The notes under the pieces are model-generated. The model was not told the origin of the DNA. It did not search any database and saw only the letters and a list, made by a program, of their open reading frames with translations. The position numbers and the translations under genes were made by a program. Shown in pieces: positions 52,252-59,822 of a stretch of 64,000 nucleotides of DNA. The stretch is from contig JAEEZY010000017.1 of assembly GCA_016292015.1 (NCBI GenBank), forward strand, positions 1 to 64,000, given 5' to 3'. The first letter of the stretch is position 1. Every line of letters begins with the position of its first letter. This DNA is from Bacteroidales bacterium (GTDB lineage: Bacteria > Bacteroidota > Bacteroidia > Bacteroidales > P3).

Positions 52252-53070
52252 ATGCTCATCCCCACACAGGGTCTGGTACTTCACACATCTCCCTATTCGG
52301 AAAGTTCGCTTATTGTGAAAGTCTTTACCGAGCGGCTCGGGGTACGTTCGTATATCGTGAAAGGTGCGCGGAAACCGTCAAGCCGAGTGCGACAGGCGCT
52401 GCTGCAGCCACTGTCGTGGCTCGACATGGTGGTTTACGACAATCCGCGCACTTCGCTGAACTATATCAAAGAATACACACCGATGATGCCGACTGCAGCG
52501 ACAGACGCGGTGTCGAACGCCCTGCTCTTCTTCATGGACGAACTGCTGTACAGAACCCTGCGCGAGGGAGAGGCGATGCCAGAGCTTTTCAGGTATGTGG
52601 CGGAAGCTCTTGTAGGCATAGAGCGCACTGTCGCCTGCTCGCACAGGGCAACCGACGACAGGCAGACAACGGAGGTGCCCGGACGATCATCGTATTCGAA
52701 CGGGCTGACGATTACAAGCATCCAATCGCTCCCCATCGTCTTTCTTATCACAATTGCGAAACACATGGGCATAGCGCCATTGGACAACTACAGTGTGCGA
52801 GAGGCAGTATTCAGCATATCAGAGGGCAAGTTTGTGAGCGGTTCGGTGCACGACATGGCAACGCCGACGGAAGCCGACATGATAGCCGAGGATTTGAGCA
52901 GCGCACTGCACCACTACCTGACGGCAGTGTATTCGGATACGGCGGCGCCGCTCTACAGCGCCCAGCTGAGGTCGCGACTGATAGCGGTGCTGATAGACTA
53001 CTACAAGCACCATCTGTCGTATTTCGGCAACTTCAAGTCGCACGAGATACTGCACGGAGTGCTGTCGTGA
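52252..53070 (+). CDS. recO: DNA repair protein RecO
   Basis: A protein of 272 residues from ATG at 52252; the frame is open further upstream inside porZ but MLIPTQGLVLHTSPYSESSL is the RecO start. The OB fold follows (IVKVFTERLGVRSYIVKGAR), then a helical domain (ALLFFMDELLYRTLREGEAM). RecO helps RecA load onto SSB-coated single strands. The four-cysteine zinc site of some RecO proteins is absent. It begins five bases after the porZ stop, ending the gmk-mreCD-porZ-recO run. Confidence 0.9.
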   Translation: MLIPTQGLVLHTSPYSESSLIVKVFTERLGVRSYIVKGARKPSSRVRQALLQPLSWLDMVVYDNPRTSLNYIKEYTPMMPTAATDAVSNALLFFMDELLYRTLREGEAMPELFRYVAEALVGIERTVACSHRATDDRQTTEVPGRSSYSNGLTITSIQSLPIVFLITIAKHMGIAPLDNYSVREAVFSISEGKFVSGSVHDMATPTEADMIAEDLSSALHHYLTAVYSDTAAPLYSAQLRSRLIAVLIDYYKHHLSYFGNFKSHEILHGVLS

Positions 53071-53105
53071 CGAGGGGAGAGTTGTTACAAGTGATGAAAT
53101 ATTTG

Positions 53106-53114
53106 TATATTTGC
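53106..53114 (+). promoter_or_regulatory. Bacteroidota -7 promoter element for the methyltransferase locus
   Basis: TATATTTGC lies just after recO. Transcription would begin near 53121 and run through the folded leader into the methyltransferase gene, giving a leader of about 280 bases. Confidence 0.6.
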
Positions 53115-53178
53115 AAACGGAAAAGCGGCGAGAGTTCAGCCGCCAGAAATGAAATATTAACATAGCATTACTATTATT

Positions 53179-53340
53179 TCGCGTGACCGAAAACCCTGCA
53201 AAGTTTTAAACGGAGATAAACACAATAAATAATAGTGAGGTTCCTGATATGGGAGTCTGTATTATCATAATAGAATGCTCGCGTTATGTGAGCTTCTTTG
53301 GATAATACGGGTCTCCTTGCAGGGTTGCCCGGGTCCGCGA
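53179..53340 (+). ncRNA. Candidate structured leader RNA before the methyltransferase
   Basis: Outer stem P1: 53179-53201 (TCGCG, GACC and ACCCTGCAA blocks) pairs with 53317-53340 (TTGCAGGGT, GGTC and CGCGA blocks) around one internal loop. P2: 53252-53266 (GGAG plus GTATTATC) pairs with 53301-53316 (GATAATAC plus CTCC). P3: GCTC at 53277-53280 with GAGC at 53290-53293 lies inside P2. A second TCGCG at 53359-53363 could compete for CGCGA, so the element might switch. It does not match a riboswitch class I know. Confidence 0.5.
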
Positions 53341-53371
53341 CAAGAAGCTCTCTTTTTATCGCGACCGCCGA

Positions 53372-53398
53372 TTGATAGCAATGCACAAATGCTATCAA
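53372..53398 (+). promoter_or_regulatory. Perfect inverted repeat next to the methyltransferase start
   Basis: TTGATAGCA (53372-53380) and TGCTATCAA (53390-53398) are perfectly complementary around a nine-base loop and end three bases before the ATG at 53402. It may hide the ribosome-binding region as RNA, or be an operator for self-control of the modification gene. Confidence 0.55.
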
Positions 53399-53401
53399 CC
53401 T

Positions 53402-54460
53402 ATGCCTGGCAATGAAAACCTTCATGCAGCGATGCGGAATCGTAAAGACGAATTTTACACACAGCTCGTGGATATTGAGAACGAGTTGAAACATTATAAG
53501 GAGCACTTTCGAGGGAAAACGGTGCTGTGCAACTGCGACGACCCACGGGTGAGCAACTTTTTCCATTATTTCAGCTATAATTTCGAGCAGCTGGGGTTGA
53601 AGAAACTTATCACCACCTGCTACAAGAACCAGGAACGCGATCTGTTCAGTCAGCACAATTCGGAGAGGGCCATCTGGCTTGAGTATAATGGCGATAAAAA
53701 TGGCAACCGCATCCCCGACCCAGAGGAAATAGGAATCAATTATTTGAAAGGCGATGGAGATTTCCGCTCAGCAGAGTGCATTGAGTTGCTTAAACAAGCA
53801 GATATAGTAGTCACAAATCCGCCCTTTTCACTCTTTAAGGAATACGTTGCTCAATTGATCGAATATGACAAGAAGTTTGTTATTATTGGGCATCAGAACG
53901 CAATAAAATACAAGGAGATGTTTTCTCTTTTTATGGGTAACCGAATTTGGTTGGGATATGGATTTAAGGGTAGTGCTGGTCATTTTATAAGTAATTACGA
54001 AGATGTGGCATCAGCTGGGGACCATCGTAAAGGTATGATAAGAGTTTCTGGTGTTACTTGGTTTACGAATTTGCAAATACCGAAACGAAATGAAGAGTTG
54101 ATACTATACAAACAATACAACCCAGAAGATTATCCAAGATATGATAATTACGATGCCATAAATGTGGATAAAACAGCTGATATTTCTGTGGATTATGATG
54201 GAATAATGGGTGTGCCCATTACTTTTATGGACAAATATAATCCAGAACAGTTTGAGATAATAGGTTGTACGGACAGAGGAGGTGACAATCGTCCAATGGT
54301 CAATGCGATACGCTTGACAGAAAGAGCTGAAGATAGCCCTAAAATAAAAGGGAAAAAATTGTACACGCGGATTCTAATCCGCAGGAGGCAGCGGGCTGTT
54401 CCATACAATCTAGACGAAGAAATACAGTTGCCGAAGGCGGCGGAACCTAAAAACAATTAA
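53402..54460 (+). CDS. EcoRI-family adenine-specific DNA methyltransferase
   Basis: A protein of 352 residues from ATG at 53402 (start MPGNENLHAA); ATG 53381 and TTG 53372 are in frame but lie within the leader hairpin. The segment KDEFYTQLVDIENELKHYKE, then VLCNCDDPRVSNFFHYFSYN and FEQLGLKKLI, is the hallmark of the EcoRI methylase family. The catalytic NPPF motif is at about 139-142 (IVVTNPPFSLF). It should methylate adenine-N6 in a target that cannot be read from sequence. The first 100 codons look like the local genome while 53.7-54.4 kb is clearly AT-rich, suggesting transfer or recombination. The nuclease gene follows five bases later. Confidence 0.92.
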   Translation: MPGNENLHAAMRNRKDEFYTQLVDIENELKHYKEHFRGKTVLCNCDDPRVSNFFHYFSYNFEQLGLKKLITTCYKNQERDLFSQHNSERAIWLEYNGDKNGNRIPDPEEIGINYLKGDGDFRSAECIELLKQADIVVTNPPFSLFKEYVAQLIEYDKKFVIIGHQNAIKYKEMFSLFMGNRIWLGYGFKGSAGHFISNYEDVASAGDHRKGMIRVSGVTWFTNLQIPKRNEELILYKQYNPEDYPRYDNYDAINVDKTADISVDYDGIMGVPITFMDKYNPEQFEIIGCTDRGGDNRPMVNAIRLTERAEDSPKIKGKKLYTRILIRRRQRAVPYNLDEEIQLPKAAEPKNN

Positions 54461-54465
54461 TCATT

Positions 54466-55548
54466 ATGGAAATCAAGCTACATCAAATCAGGGTCAGAGA
54501 GCTGGTAAAGGATTACAAAGACAACGCCGAGGACGGCGTGCGTGCCTACGGTGGAAGGCTGGATGTGCGTCCGCCGTATCAGAGGGAGTTTGTCTATAAG
54601 GAGAAGCAGCGCGATGCTGTGATAGAGACGCTGACACAGGGGTTTCCGTTGAACGTGATGTACTGGGCGGTCAGGGAGGACGGGACATACGAAATCATCG
54701 ACGGGCAGCAGAGGACAATCTCGATATGCCAGTATGTGACGGGGGAGTTTGCCTATATGTTCCGCTATTTCCACAACCTCAAGGACGACGAGCAGGAGCA
54801 GATACTCAACTACGAGCTGCAGGTATATCTTTGTGAAGGCACCGATAGCGAGAAGCTGAAATGGTTCAAGACCATCAATATTGCCGGAGAGGAATTGACC
54901 GACCAGGAGCTGCGCAACGCGGTGTATGCCGGCAGTTGGCTTGCCGATGCCAAAAGGTATTTCAGCAAGGGGAACTGCGCGGCCTACAACATGGCCAACA
55001 AGTATGTGAGCGGCGAGGTGAACAGGCAGGCCTATCTGGAGACGGCCATACGGTGAATTTCGGACGGCAACATCGAACCGTATATGGCAAAACACCAGCA
55101 CGACGCCAACGCAGTGAAGCTGTGGAACCATTTTTCAAATGTCATAAACTGGGTGAAGGCAGTTTTCACGAGATACCGCCGCGAGATGAAGGGCGTGGAT
55201 TGGGGAAACATATATGCACAATACAAAGATGGAGTATATGACCCGACGGTGATAGAGAACGAGGTGTCAAAGCTTATGGCAGACAGCGATGTGCAGAGGA
55301 AGAAGGGGATATATGAATATGTGTTTGACCACGAAGAGCGCCATCTCGACATACGAGCCTTCGACGACAACACCAAGCGTGAGGTGTATGAGAGGCAACT
55401 GGGAGTGTGCCCCGTGTGTGGAAAGCATTTCGATATAGAGGAGATGGAGGCCGACCACATCACGCCGTGGTGCAAGGGCGGACGGACTGTGGCGGAGAAC
55501 TGCCAGATGCTGTGCAGAGAGTGCAACAGGAGGAAGAGCGGAAAGTAG
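54466..55548 (+). pseudogene. DUF262-HNH nuclease split by an in-frame TGA
   Basis: One continuous frame of 360 codons interrupted by TGA at 55054-55056. The first part (196 residues) is DUF262/ParB-like: PPYQREFVYKEKQRDAVIET, then YEIIDGQQRTISICQYVTGE. After the TGA the frame continues ISDGNIEPYMAKHQHDANAV to a C-terminal HNH domain: CPVCGKHF, EADHITPWCKGGRTVAENC, CRECNRRKSGK. In homologues as I remember them this junction reads AI-x-W-ISxGNIxxYM, so TGG to TGA (Trp to stop) is the simplest event. The partner methyltransferase ends five bases upstream, so this was probably its restriction nuclease. An ATG at 55084 could restart and give the HNH part alone. Confidence 0.8.
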
Positions 55549-55731
55549 GAGACTTGCGGAAAAGAGAGACGACGACAGGAGGAGAGAGAGACGGAGTGCG
55601 AAAGAGGGTGGCGTTGAGAGGAAGGAGAAAATGACATAAGGCTGAAAATGAGCGGGATGGGTTTTAGAGAGATGATGAAAAAAGAGTGGATTTCAGGCAT
55701 TTGTAACAAGTTATAGTTCAAGCCATTATAT

Positions 55732-55951
55732 TCTATTGGTTTTGGTCCCCTTTTGGTATCCTTTTGGTCACCTTTTGGAATGAGCTAAGGAAGGGCCGAC
55801 GACGGGCTATGGAAAAACCGAGTTTGGGCCGAGCTACGGCAACGGCGGGTATGAGTTGCGGCAACGGCGGGTATAAGCTGAGGCAACGGCGAGGTCGGTT
55901 GGCGGCAACGATGGGGGCGGTTGGCGGCAACGGCAGGGTCGGAGATTGGTG
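55732..55951. repeat. 11-bp tandem repeat array, twenty units
   Basis: Consecutive 11-mers in one unbroken frame: TGGTCCCCTTT, TGGTATCCTTT, TGGTCACCTTT, then GACGACGGGCT, GAGTTTGGGCC, GAGCTACGGCA, ACGGCGGGTAT (twice), GAGTTGCGGCA, ACGGCGAGGTC, GGTTGGCGGCA (twice), ACGGCAGGGTC. In the right half neighbouring units alternate, making a 22-bp unit. The flanking 55549-55731 is A/G-rich and holds nothing recognisable. Confidence 0.85.
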
Positions 55952-56024
55952 TGGTGGAAGGGGCGCAATGGATGACTATGATAAATATAATGGGCAGGAT
56001 GTTTCAATAATCGTTGGATTTTTG

Positions 56025-56033
56025 TAACTTTGC
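56025..56033 (+). promoter_or_regulatory. Bacteroidota -7 promoter element for hutU
   Basis: TAACTTTGC lies 37 bases before the ATG at 56070. Confidence 0.7.
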
Positions 56034-56069
56034 AACCTCAAACAGAAAACAATAAATAACAATAAAACT

Positions 56070-58070
56070 ATGACACTCGAAGAATTTCAGAACGAACTGC
56101 GGATGGGCATTCCCGACCCGCTACCAGAACCACAGGCCTATGACACGACGGTGAACCACGCACCGAAACGCAAGGACATACTGACGCCGGCAGAGAAGAA
56201 GCTGGCGATACGCAACGCGCTGCGTTACTTCCCGGCAAAGGAGCACAAGATGCTGGCGAAGGAGTTTGCAGAGGAGTTGAAGAAATACGGTCGCATATAC
56301 ATGTACCGTCTGCGTCCGACGTACAAGATGTACGCAAGGCCGATAGAGGAGTATCCGGCGAAATGCCGTCAGGCGGCCGCTATCATGCTGATGATACAGA
56401 ACAACCTGGACCCTGCGGTGGCGCAGCACCCGCACGAGCTGATAACCTACGGCGGCAACGGAGCGGTGTTTCAGAACTGGGCACAGTACAGGCTGGTGAT
56501 GAAGTATCTGAGCGAGATGACCGACGAGCAGACGCTCGTCATGTACAGCGGACACCCGATGGGACTTTACCCAAGCCATAAGGACGCCCCGAGAGTGGTG
56601 GTGACGAACGGCATTATGATACCGAACTATTCGAAGCCCGACGACTGGGAGAGATACAACGCACTGGGAGTGACGCAGTACGGCCAGATGACGGCAGGCT
56701 CATATATGTACATAGGCCCGCAAGGGATAGTGCACGGCACGACGATAACAGTGCTGAACGCAGCCCGCAAGCTGGGCGGAGGCACGGCAGGAAAACTGTT
56801 CATCACCGCCGGATTGGGCGGCATGAGCGGAGCACAGCCGAAGGCCGGCGACATAGCAGGAGTGGTGTCGATTACGGCGGAAATCAATCCCTCGGCAACA
56901 CAGAAGCGCTACACGCAAGGATGGGTCGATGAGGTGCACGAAGACCTCGACGAGCTTTTCGTGGCAGTAAACAAAGCGCGAGCAGAGAAGAAAGCGCGTT
57001 CGTTTGCCTACCAAGGCAATGTGGTGGACCTGTGGGAATACTGCGCCGAGAAGGGAATACAGGTGGATTTGGGCAGTGACCAGACCTCGCTGCACAACCC
57101 GTGGGCAGGCGGCTACTACCCGGTGGGTGTGACATTCGAAGATGCGAAGGTGATGATGGCCGAGAAACCCGAACTGTTCAAAGAGAAGGTGCAGGAGTCG
57201 CTGCGTCGCCATGTGGCAGCGGTGAACAAGCTCACCGCCAAAGGAATGTACTTCTTCGACTATGGCAACGCTTTCCTGCTGGAGAGCAGTCGTGCAGGAG
57301 CCGACATCTGGAACGAGGACAAGACGGCATTCCGCTACCCGTCGTACGTGCAGGACATCATGGGGCCGATGTGCTTCGACTACGGATTCGGCCCGTTCAG
57401 GTGGGTATGCACAAGCGGCAAGCCGGAAGATCTGGACAAGAGCGACCACATAGCGATGGAGGTGCTGGGCGAGATAGCAGCGACGGCGCCGAAGGAGATA
57501 CAGCAACAGATGCACGACAACATACAGTGGATAAAAGGAGCCAAGGAGAACCACCTGGTGGTGGGGAGCCAGGCCCGCATACTGTATGCCGACTGCGAAG
57601 GGCGCACGAAGATAGCGGCCCGCTTCAACGAAGCGATAAAGAAAGGCGAGATAAGCGCCCCGATAGTGCTCGGTCGCGACCACCACGATGTGAGCGGCAC
57701 GGACAGCCCGTTCCGTGAGACCTCGAACATATACGACGGGTCGAACCGTTGCGCCGACATGGCCGTGCAGAACGTGATAGGCGACTCGTTCCGCGGAGCG
57801 ACATGGGTGAGCATACACAACGGAGGCGGCGTAGGCTGGGGCGAAGTGATGAACGGAGGCTTCGGCATGGTGCTTGACGGCAGCGAGGCGTGCGACCGCA
57901 GGCTGCGGATGATGCTGCACTGGGATGTGAACAACGGCATCAGCCGCCGCAGCTGGGCAAGGAACGAAGGAGCCATGTTCGCCATCAAGAGAGCCATGGA
58001 GATGTGCCCCGAACTAAAGGTGACTATGCCAAACCTGGTGGACGACGAAGTGCTGGAAGGACTTTTCTGA
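56070..58070 (+). CDS. hutU: Urocanate hydratase
   Basis: A protein of 666 residues, the longer form. Typical blocks include LITYGGNGAVFQNWAQYRLV, VMYSGHPMGLYPSHKDAPRV, YGQMTAGSYMYIGPQGIVHG, LFITAGLGGMSGAQPKAGDI and GRDHHDVSGTDSPFRETSNI, with WVSIHNGGGVGWGEVMNGGF near the C-terminus. It uses NAD+ as a prosthetic group to hydrate urocanate to 4-imidazolone-5-propanoate in histidine breakdown. No other hut gene is nearby. The next gene begins 20 bases after its stop. Confidence 0.96.
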   Translation: MTLEEFQNELRMGIPDPLPEPQAYDTTVNHAPKRKDILTPAEKKLAIRNALRYFPAKEHKMLAKEFAEELKKYGRIYMYRLRPTYKMYARPIEEYPAKCRQAAAIMLMIQNNLDPAVAQHPHELITYGGNGAVFQNWAQYRLVMKYLSEMTDEQTLVMYSGHPMGLYPSHKDAPRVVVTNGIMIPNYSKPDDWERYNALGVTQYGQMTAGSYMYIGPQGIVHGTTITVLNAARKLGGGTAGKLFITAGLGGMSGAQPKAGDIAGVVSITAEINPSATQKRYTQGWVDEVHEDLDELFVAVNKARAEKKARSFAYQGNVVDLWEYCAEKGIQVDLGSDQTSLHNPWAGGYYPVGVTFEDAKVMMAEKPELFKEKVQESLRRHVAAVNKLTAKGMYFFDYGNAFLLESSRAGADIWNEDKTAFRYPSYVQDIMGPMCFDYGFGPFRWVCTSGKPEDLDKSDHIAMEVLGEIAATAPKEIQQQMHDNIQWIKGAKENHLVVGSQARILYADCEGRTKIAARFNEAIKKGEISAPIVLGRDHHDVSGTDSPFRETSNIYDGSNRCADMAVQNVIGDSFRGATWVSIHNGGGVGWGEVMNGGFGMVLDGSEACDRRLRMMLHWDVNNGISRRSWARNEGAMFAIKRAMEMCPELKVTMPNLVDDEVLEGLF

Positions 58071-58090
58071 ATGGCGAAGAGGGACGAACG

Positions 58091-58942
58091 ATGAAACGCA
58101 AGAAAGCCGCCAAAGGGCTCACGACACTGCCCCAGGGCTATGAGCGGGTGATGCTCATAGAGCTGAAGGCCAACGCCAAGGAAGGGACTCCGCTGTATGT
58201 GCGCTATGGAGGCACGGGGATGGAGCCCATGCTGAAAGGCGGGAAAGACAGGGTGTACGTGGTGCCCGTGACGGCCGACTACGAGCCGAAGCGACTTGAC
58301 GTACTGGCTTTGGAGGAGGACGGGAAATGCGTGTTTCGGCGGTTCTTGCGAACGGAGGGAAACCTATATGTGGTGAGAGGAGACTCGTGCTATGCAGAAG
58401 AGCGGATAACGCGGGAGGCGATAGTGGGAAGGCTGAAAGAGGTGGAGCGTCCCAACGGCAGCCGCATCACGTGCGAAAGCGACGCCTGGATGAAACGGTC
58501 GGAAAAAGTGGTGAGGCGCAGAAGCTCGATGAACAGGTTCAGAGGGCTGTTTGAAGGCAAACGTGGCAAATATTGGGCAGCAGGTTATTATGCGCTCCTG
58601 CTGATTGTAATGTGGATGCCGCTTGGAGAGATAGCCTTGGACAACCTGATACTGGGACTGCGGCCCGACCACCTTTTCCATGCCTCGATATACTGCTTCA
58701 GCGCGTACTTTCTGTGGATACTCTGCGGAAGGAGACCGAAGCGAGGAGCATGGATGACTCTGATATGGCTGGGAAGCCTGGCCATAGGCGTGGCGACGGA
58801 ATACGTCCAGCGGTTGTTGCCATACCGGTCGTTCGACGTGAACGACCTATTGGCCAACGGCATAGGAGTGACGCTTGGGTGGCTGGTGCTGGCAGCCGCG
58901 GTGACGCTGAACAGCAGGAAAGAAGGCAACCACGGAGGATGA
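58091..58942 (+). CDS. S26/S24-like domain fused to VanZ domain, catalytic Ser replaced
   Basis: A protein of 283 residues from ATG at 58091. Residues 1-135 resemble the S24/S26 peptidase-like domain: VRYGGTGMEPMLKGGKDRVY, then RLDVLALEEDGKCVFRRFL and VVRGDSCYAEERI. In active relatives the motif is G-x-SM-x-P; here it is GTGMEP, so the Ser nucleophile is Gly. Residues 150-275 are a VanZ-like membrane domain with about four helices (YYALLLIVMWMPLGEIALDN, HLFHASIYCFSAYFLWILCG) and the conserved ATEYVQRLLPYRSFDVNDLL and ANGIGVTLGW. It may be a regulator or binding protein rather than a peptidase. It probably shares the hutU transcript. Confidence 0.75.
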   Translation: MKRKKAAKGLTTLPQGYERVMLIELKANAKEGTPLYVRYGGTGMEPMLKGGKDRVYVVPVTADYEPKRLDVLALEEDGKCVFRRFLRTEGNLYVVRGDSCYAEERITREAIVGRLKEVERPNGSRITCESDAWMKRSEKVVRRRSSMNRFRGLFEGKRGKYWAAGYYALLLIVMWMPLGEIALDNLILGLRPDHLFHASIYCFSAYFLWILCGRRPKRGAWMTLIWLGSLAIGVATEYVQRLLPYRSFDVNDLLANGIGVTLGWLVLAAAVTLNSRKEGNHGG

Positions 58943-58980
58943 ATTTCGACCAACAGTATATGCGATTCACACTTTTTGTG

Positions 58981-58989
58981 TATTTTTGT
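58981..58989 (+). promoter_or_regulatory. Bacteroidota -7 promoter element
   Basis: TATTTTTGT lies 54 bases before the glycosyltransferase ATG at 59043. Confidence 0.55.
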
Positions 58990-59042
58990 AGTCTAAAACA
59001 TAGTCAGCGCCGAAGCTGAACGCCAACAGAAAGGAGAACCAG

Positions 59043-59768
59043 ATGCCTAAATATCTAGTCGTTACACCAACCTACAACGAAAAAGAGAACATTGAGAACA
59101 TCATACGCAAGGTGTTTTCGCTGCCCATCGGTGCGCACATGCTGATAGTGGAAGACAACTCGCCCGACGGGACGGCGGATATAGTGAAGAGGCTAATGGG
59201 AGAGTTTGGCGACCGCCTGTTCATCATGGAACGCAAAGGAAAGATGGGGCTTGGGACGGCATACCTGGCAGGATTCAAGTGGGCACTGGAACATGGATAT
59301 GACTACGTATGCGAGATGGACGCCGACTTTTCGCACAATCCGGACGATTTGCCGAGAATGTTCGGCGCCTGTGAGGAGGGAAAGGGCGACGTGATAATCG
59401 GATCGCGATATGTTGACGGAAAGATAAGCGTGGTGAACTGGCCGATGGGAAGGCTGATAATGTCGTATTACGCGTCGGTGTATGTAAGATTGGTGACTGG
59501 GATGAAGGTGTATGACGCGACGGCTGGATTTGTGTGTTATAGCCGGAAGGTGCTGGAGAAGATGAAGTTCGAGAAGGTGAAGTTTGTGGGATATGCGTTC
59601 CAGATAGAGATGAAGTACACGGTGACGAAGCTGGGATACAGAATCCACGAGATACCGATTGTGTTCACAGACAGGGTGCTGGGCGAGAGCAAGATGAGCA
59701 TGAAGATATTCAAGGAGGCGTTTTTCGGAGTGTTCTCACTGCGGTTCAGAGACTGGCGAAGCTATTGA
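59043..59768 (+). CDS. Polyprenol-phosphate-mannose synthase-like GT2 glycosyltransferase
   Basis: A protein of 241 residues with a single GT-A domain: VVTPTYNEKENIENIIRKVF, LIVEDNSPDGTADIVKRL and the DxD-like EMDADFSHNPDDLPRM, followed by RYVDGKISVVNWPMGRLIMS and VYDATAGFVCYSRKVLEKM. This is the Dpm1-like layout, which moves mannose or a related sugar from a nucleotide to undecaprenyl or polyprenyl phosphate. There is no membrane domain at the C-terminus, as in the soluble class. It might serve protein O-glycosylation or A-LPS in this lineage, which is inference. Confidence 0.9.
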   Translation: MPKYLVVTPTYNEKENIENIIRKVFSLPIGAHMLIVEDNSPDGTADIVKRLMGEFGDRLFIMERKGKMGLGTAYLAGFKWALEHGYDYVCEMDADFSHNPDDLPRMFGACEEGKGDVIIGSRYVDGKISVVNWPMGRLIMSYYASVYVRLVTGMKVYDATAGFVCYSRKVLEKMKFEKVKFVGYAFQIEMKYTVTKLGYRIHEIPIVFTDRVLGESKMSMKIFKEAFFGVFSLRFRDWRSY

Positions 59769-59822
59769 GATGTCAGTCAGGGATGTTTTTTTCATAATAG
59801 AAATACCAAACAAGCAGATACC

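Noticed and set aside
54466..55548. Recoded TGA (for example Trp or selenocysteine) or TAG readthrough as a genome-wide code change
   Set aside because: Many genes in the window end normally in TGA or TAG, including ATGA overlaps, and there is no selenocysteine context; a point change is simpler.
56700..57920. Long minus-strand ORF (406 codons) opposite hutU
   Set aside because: Shadow frame with unnatural His/Val/Arg-rich composition.
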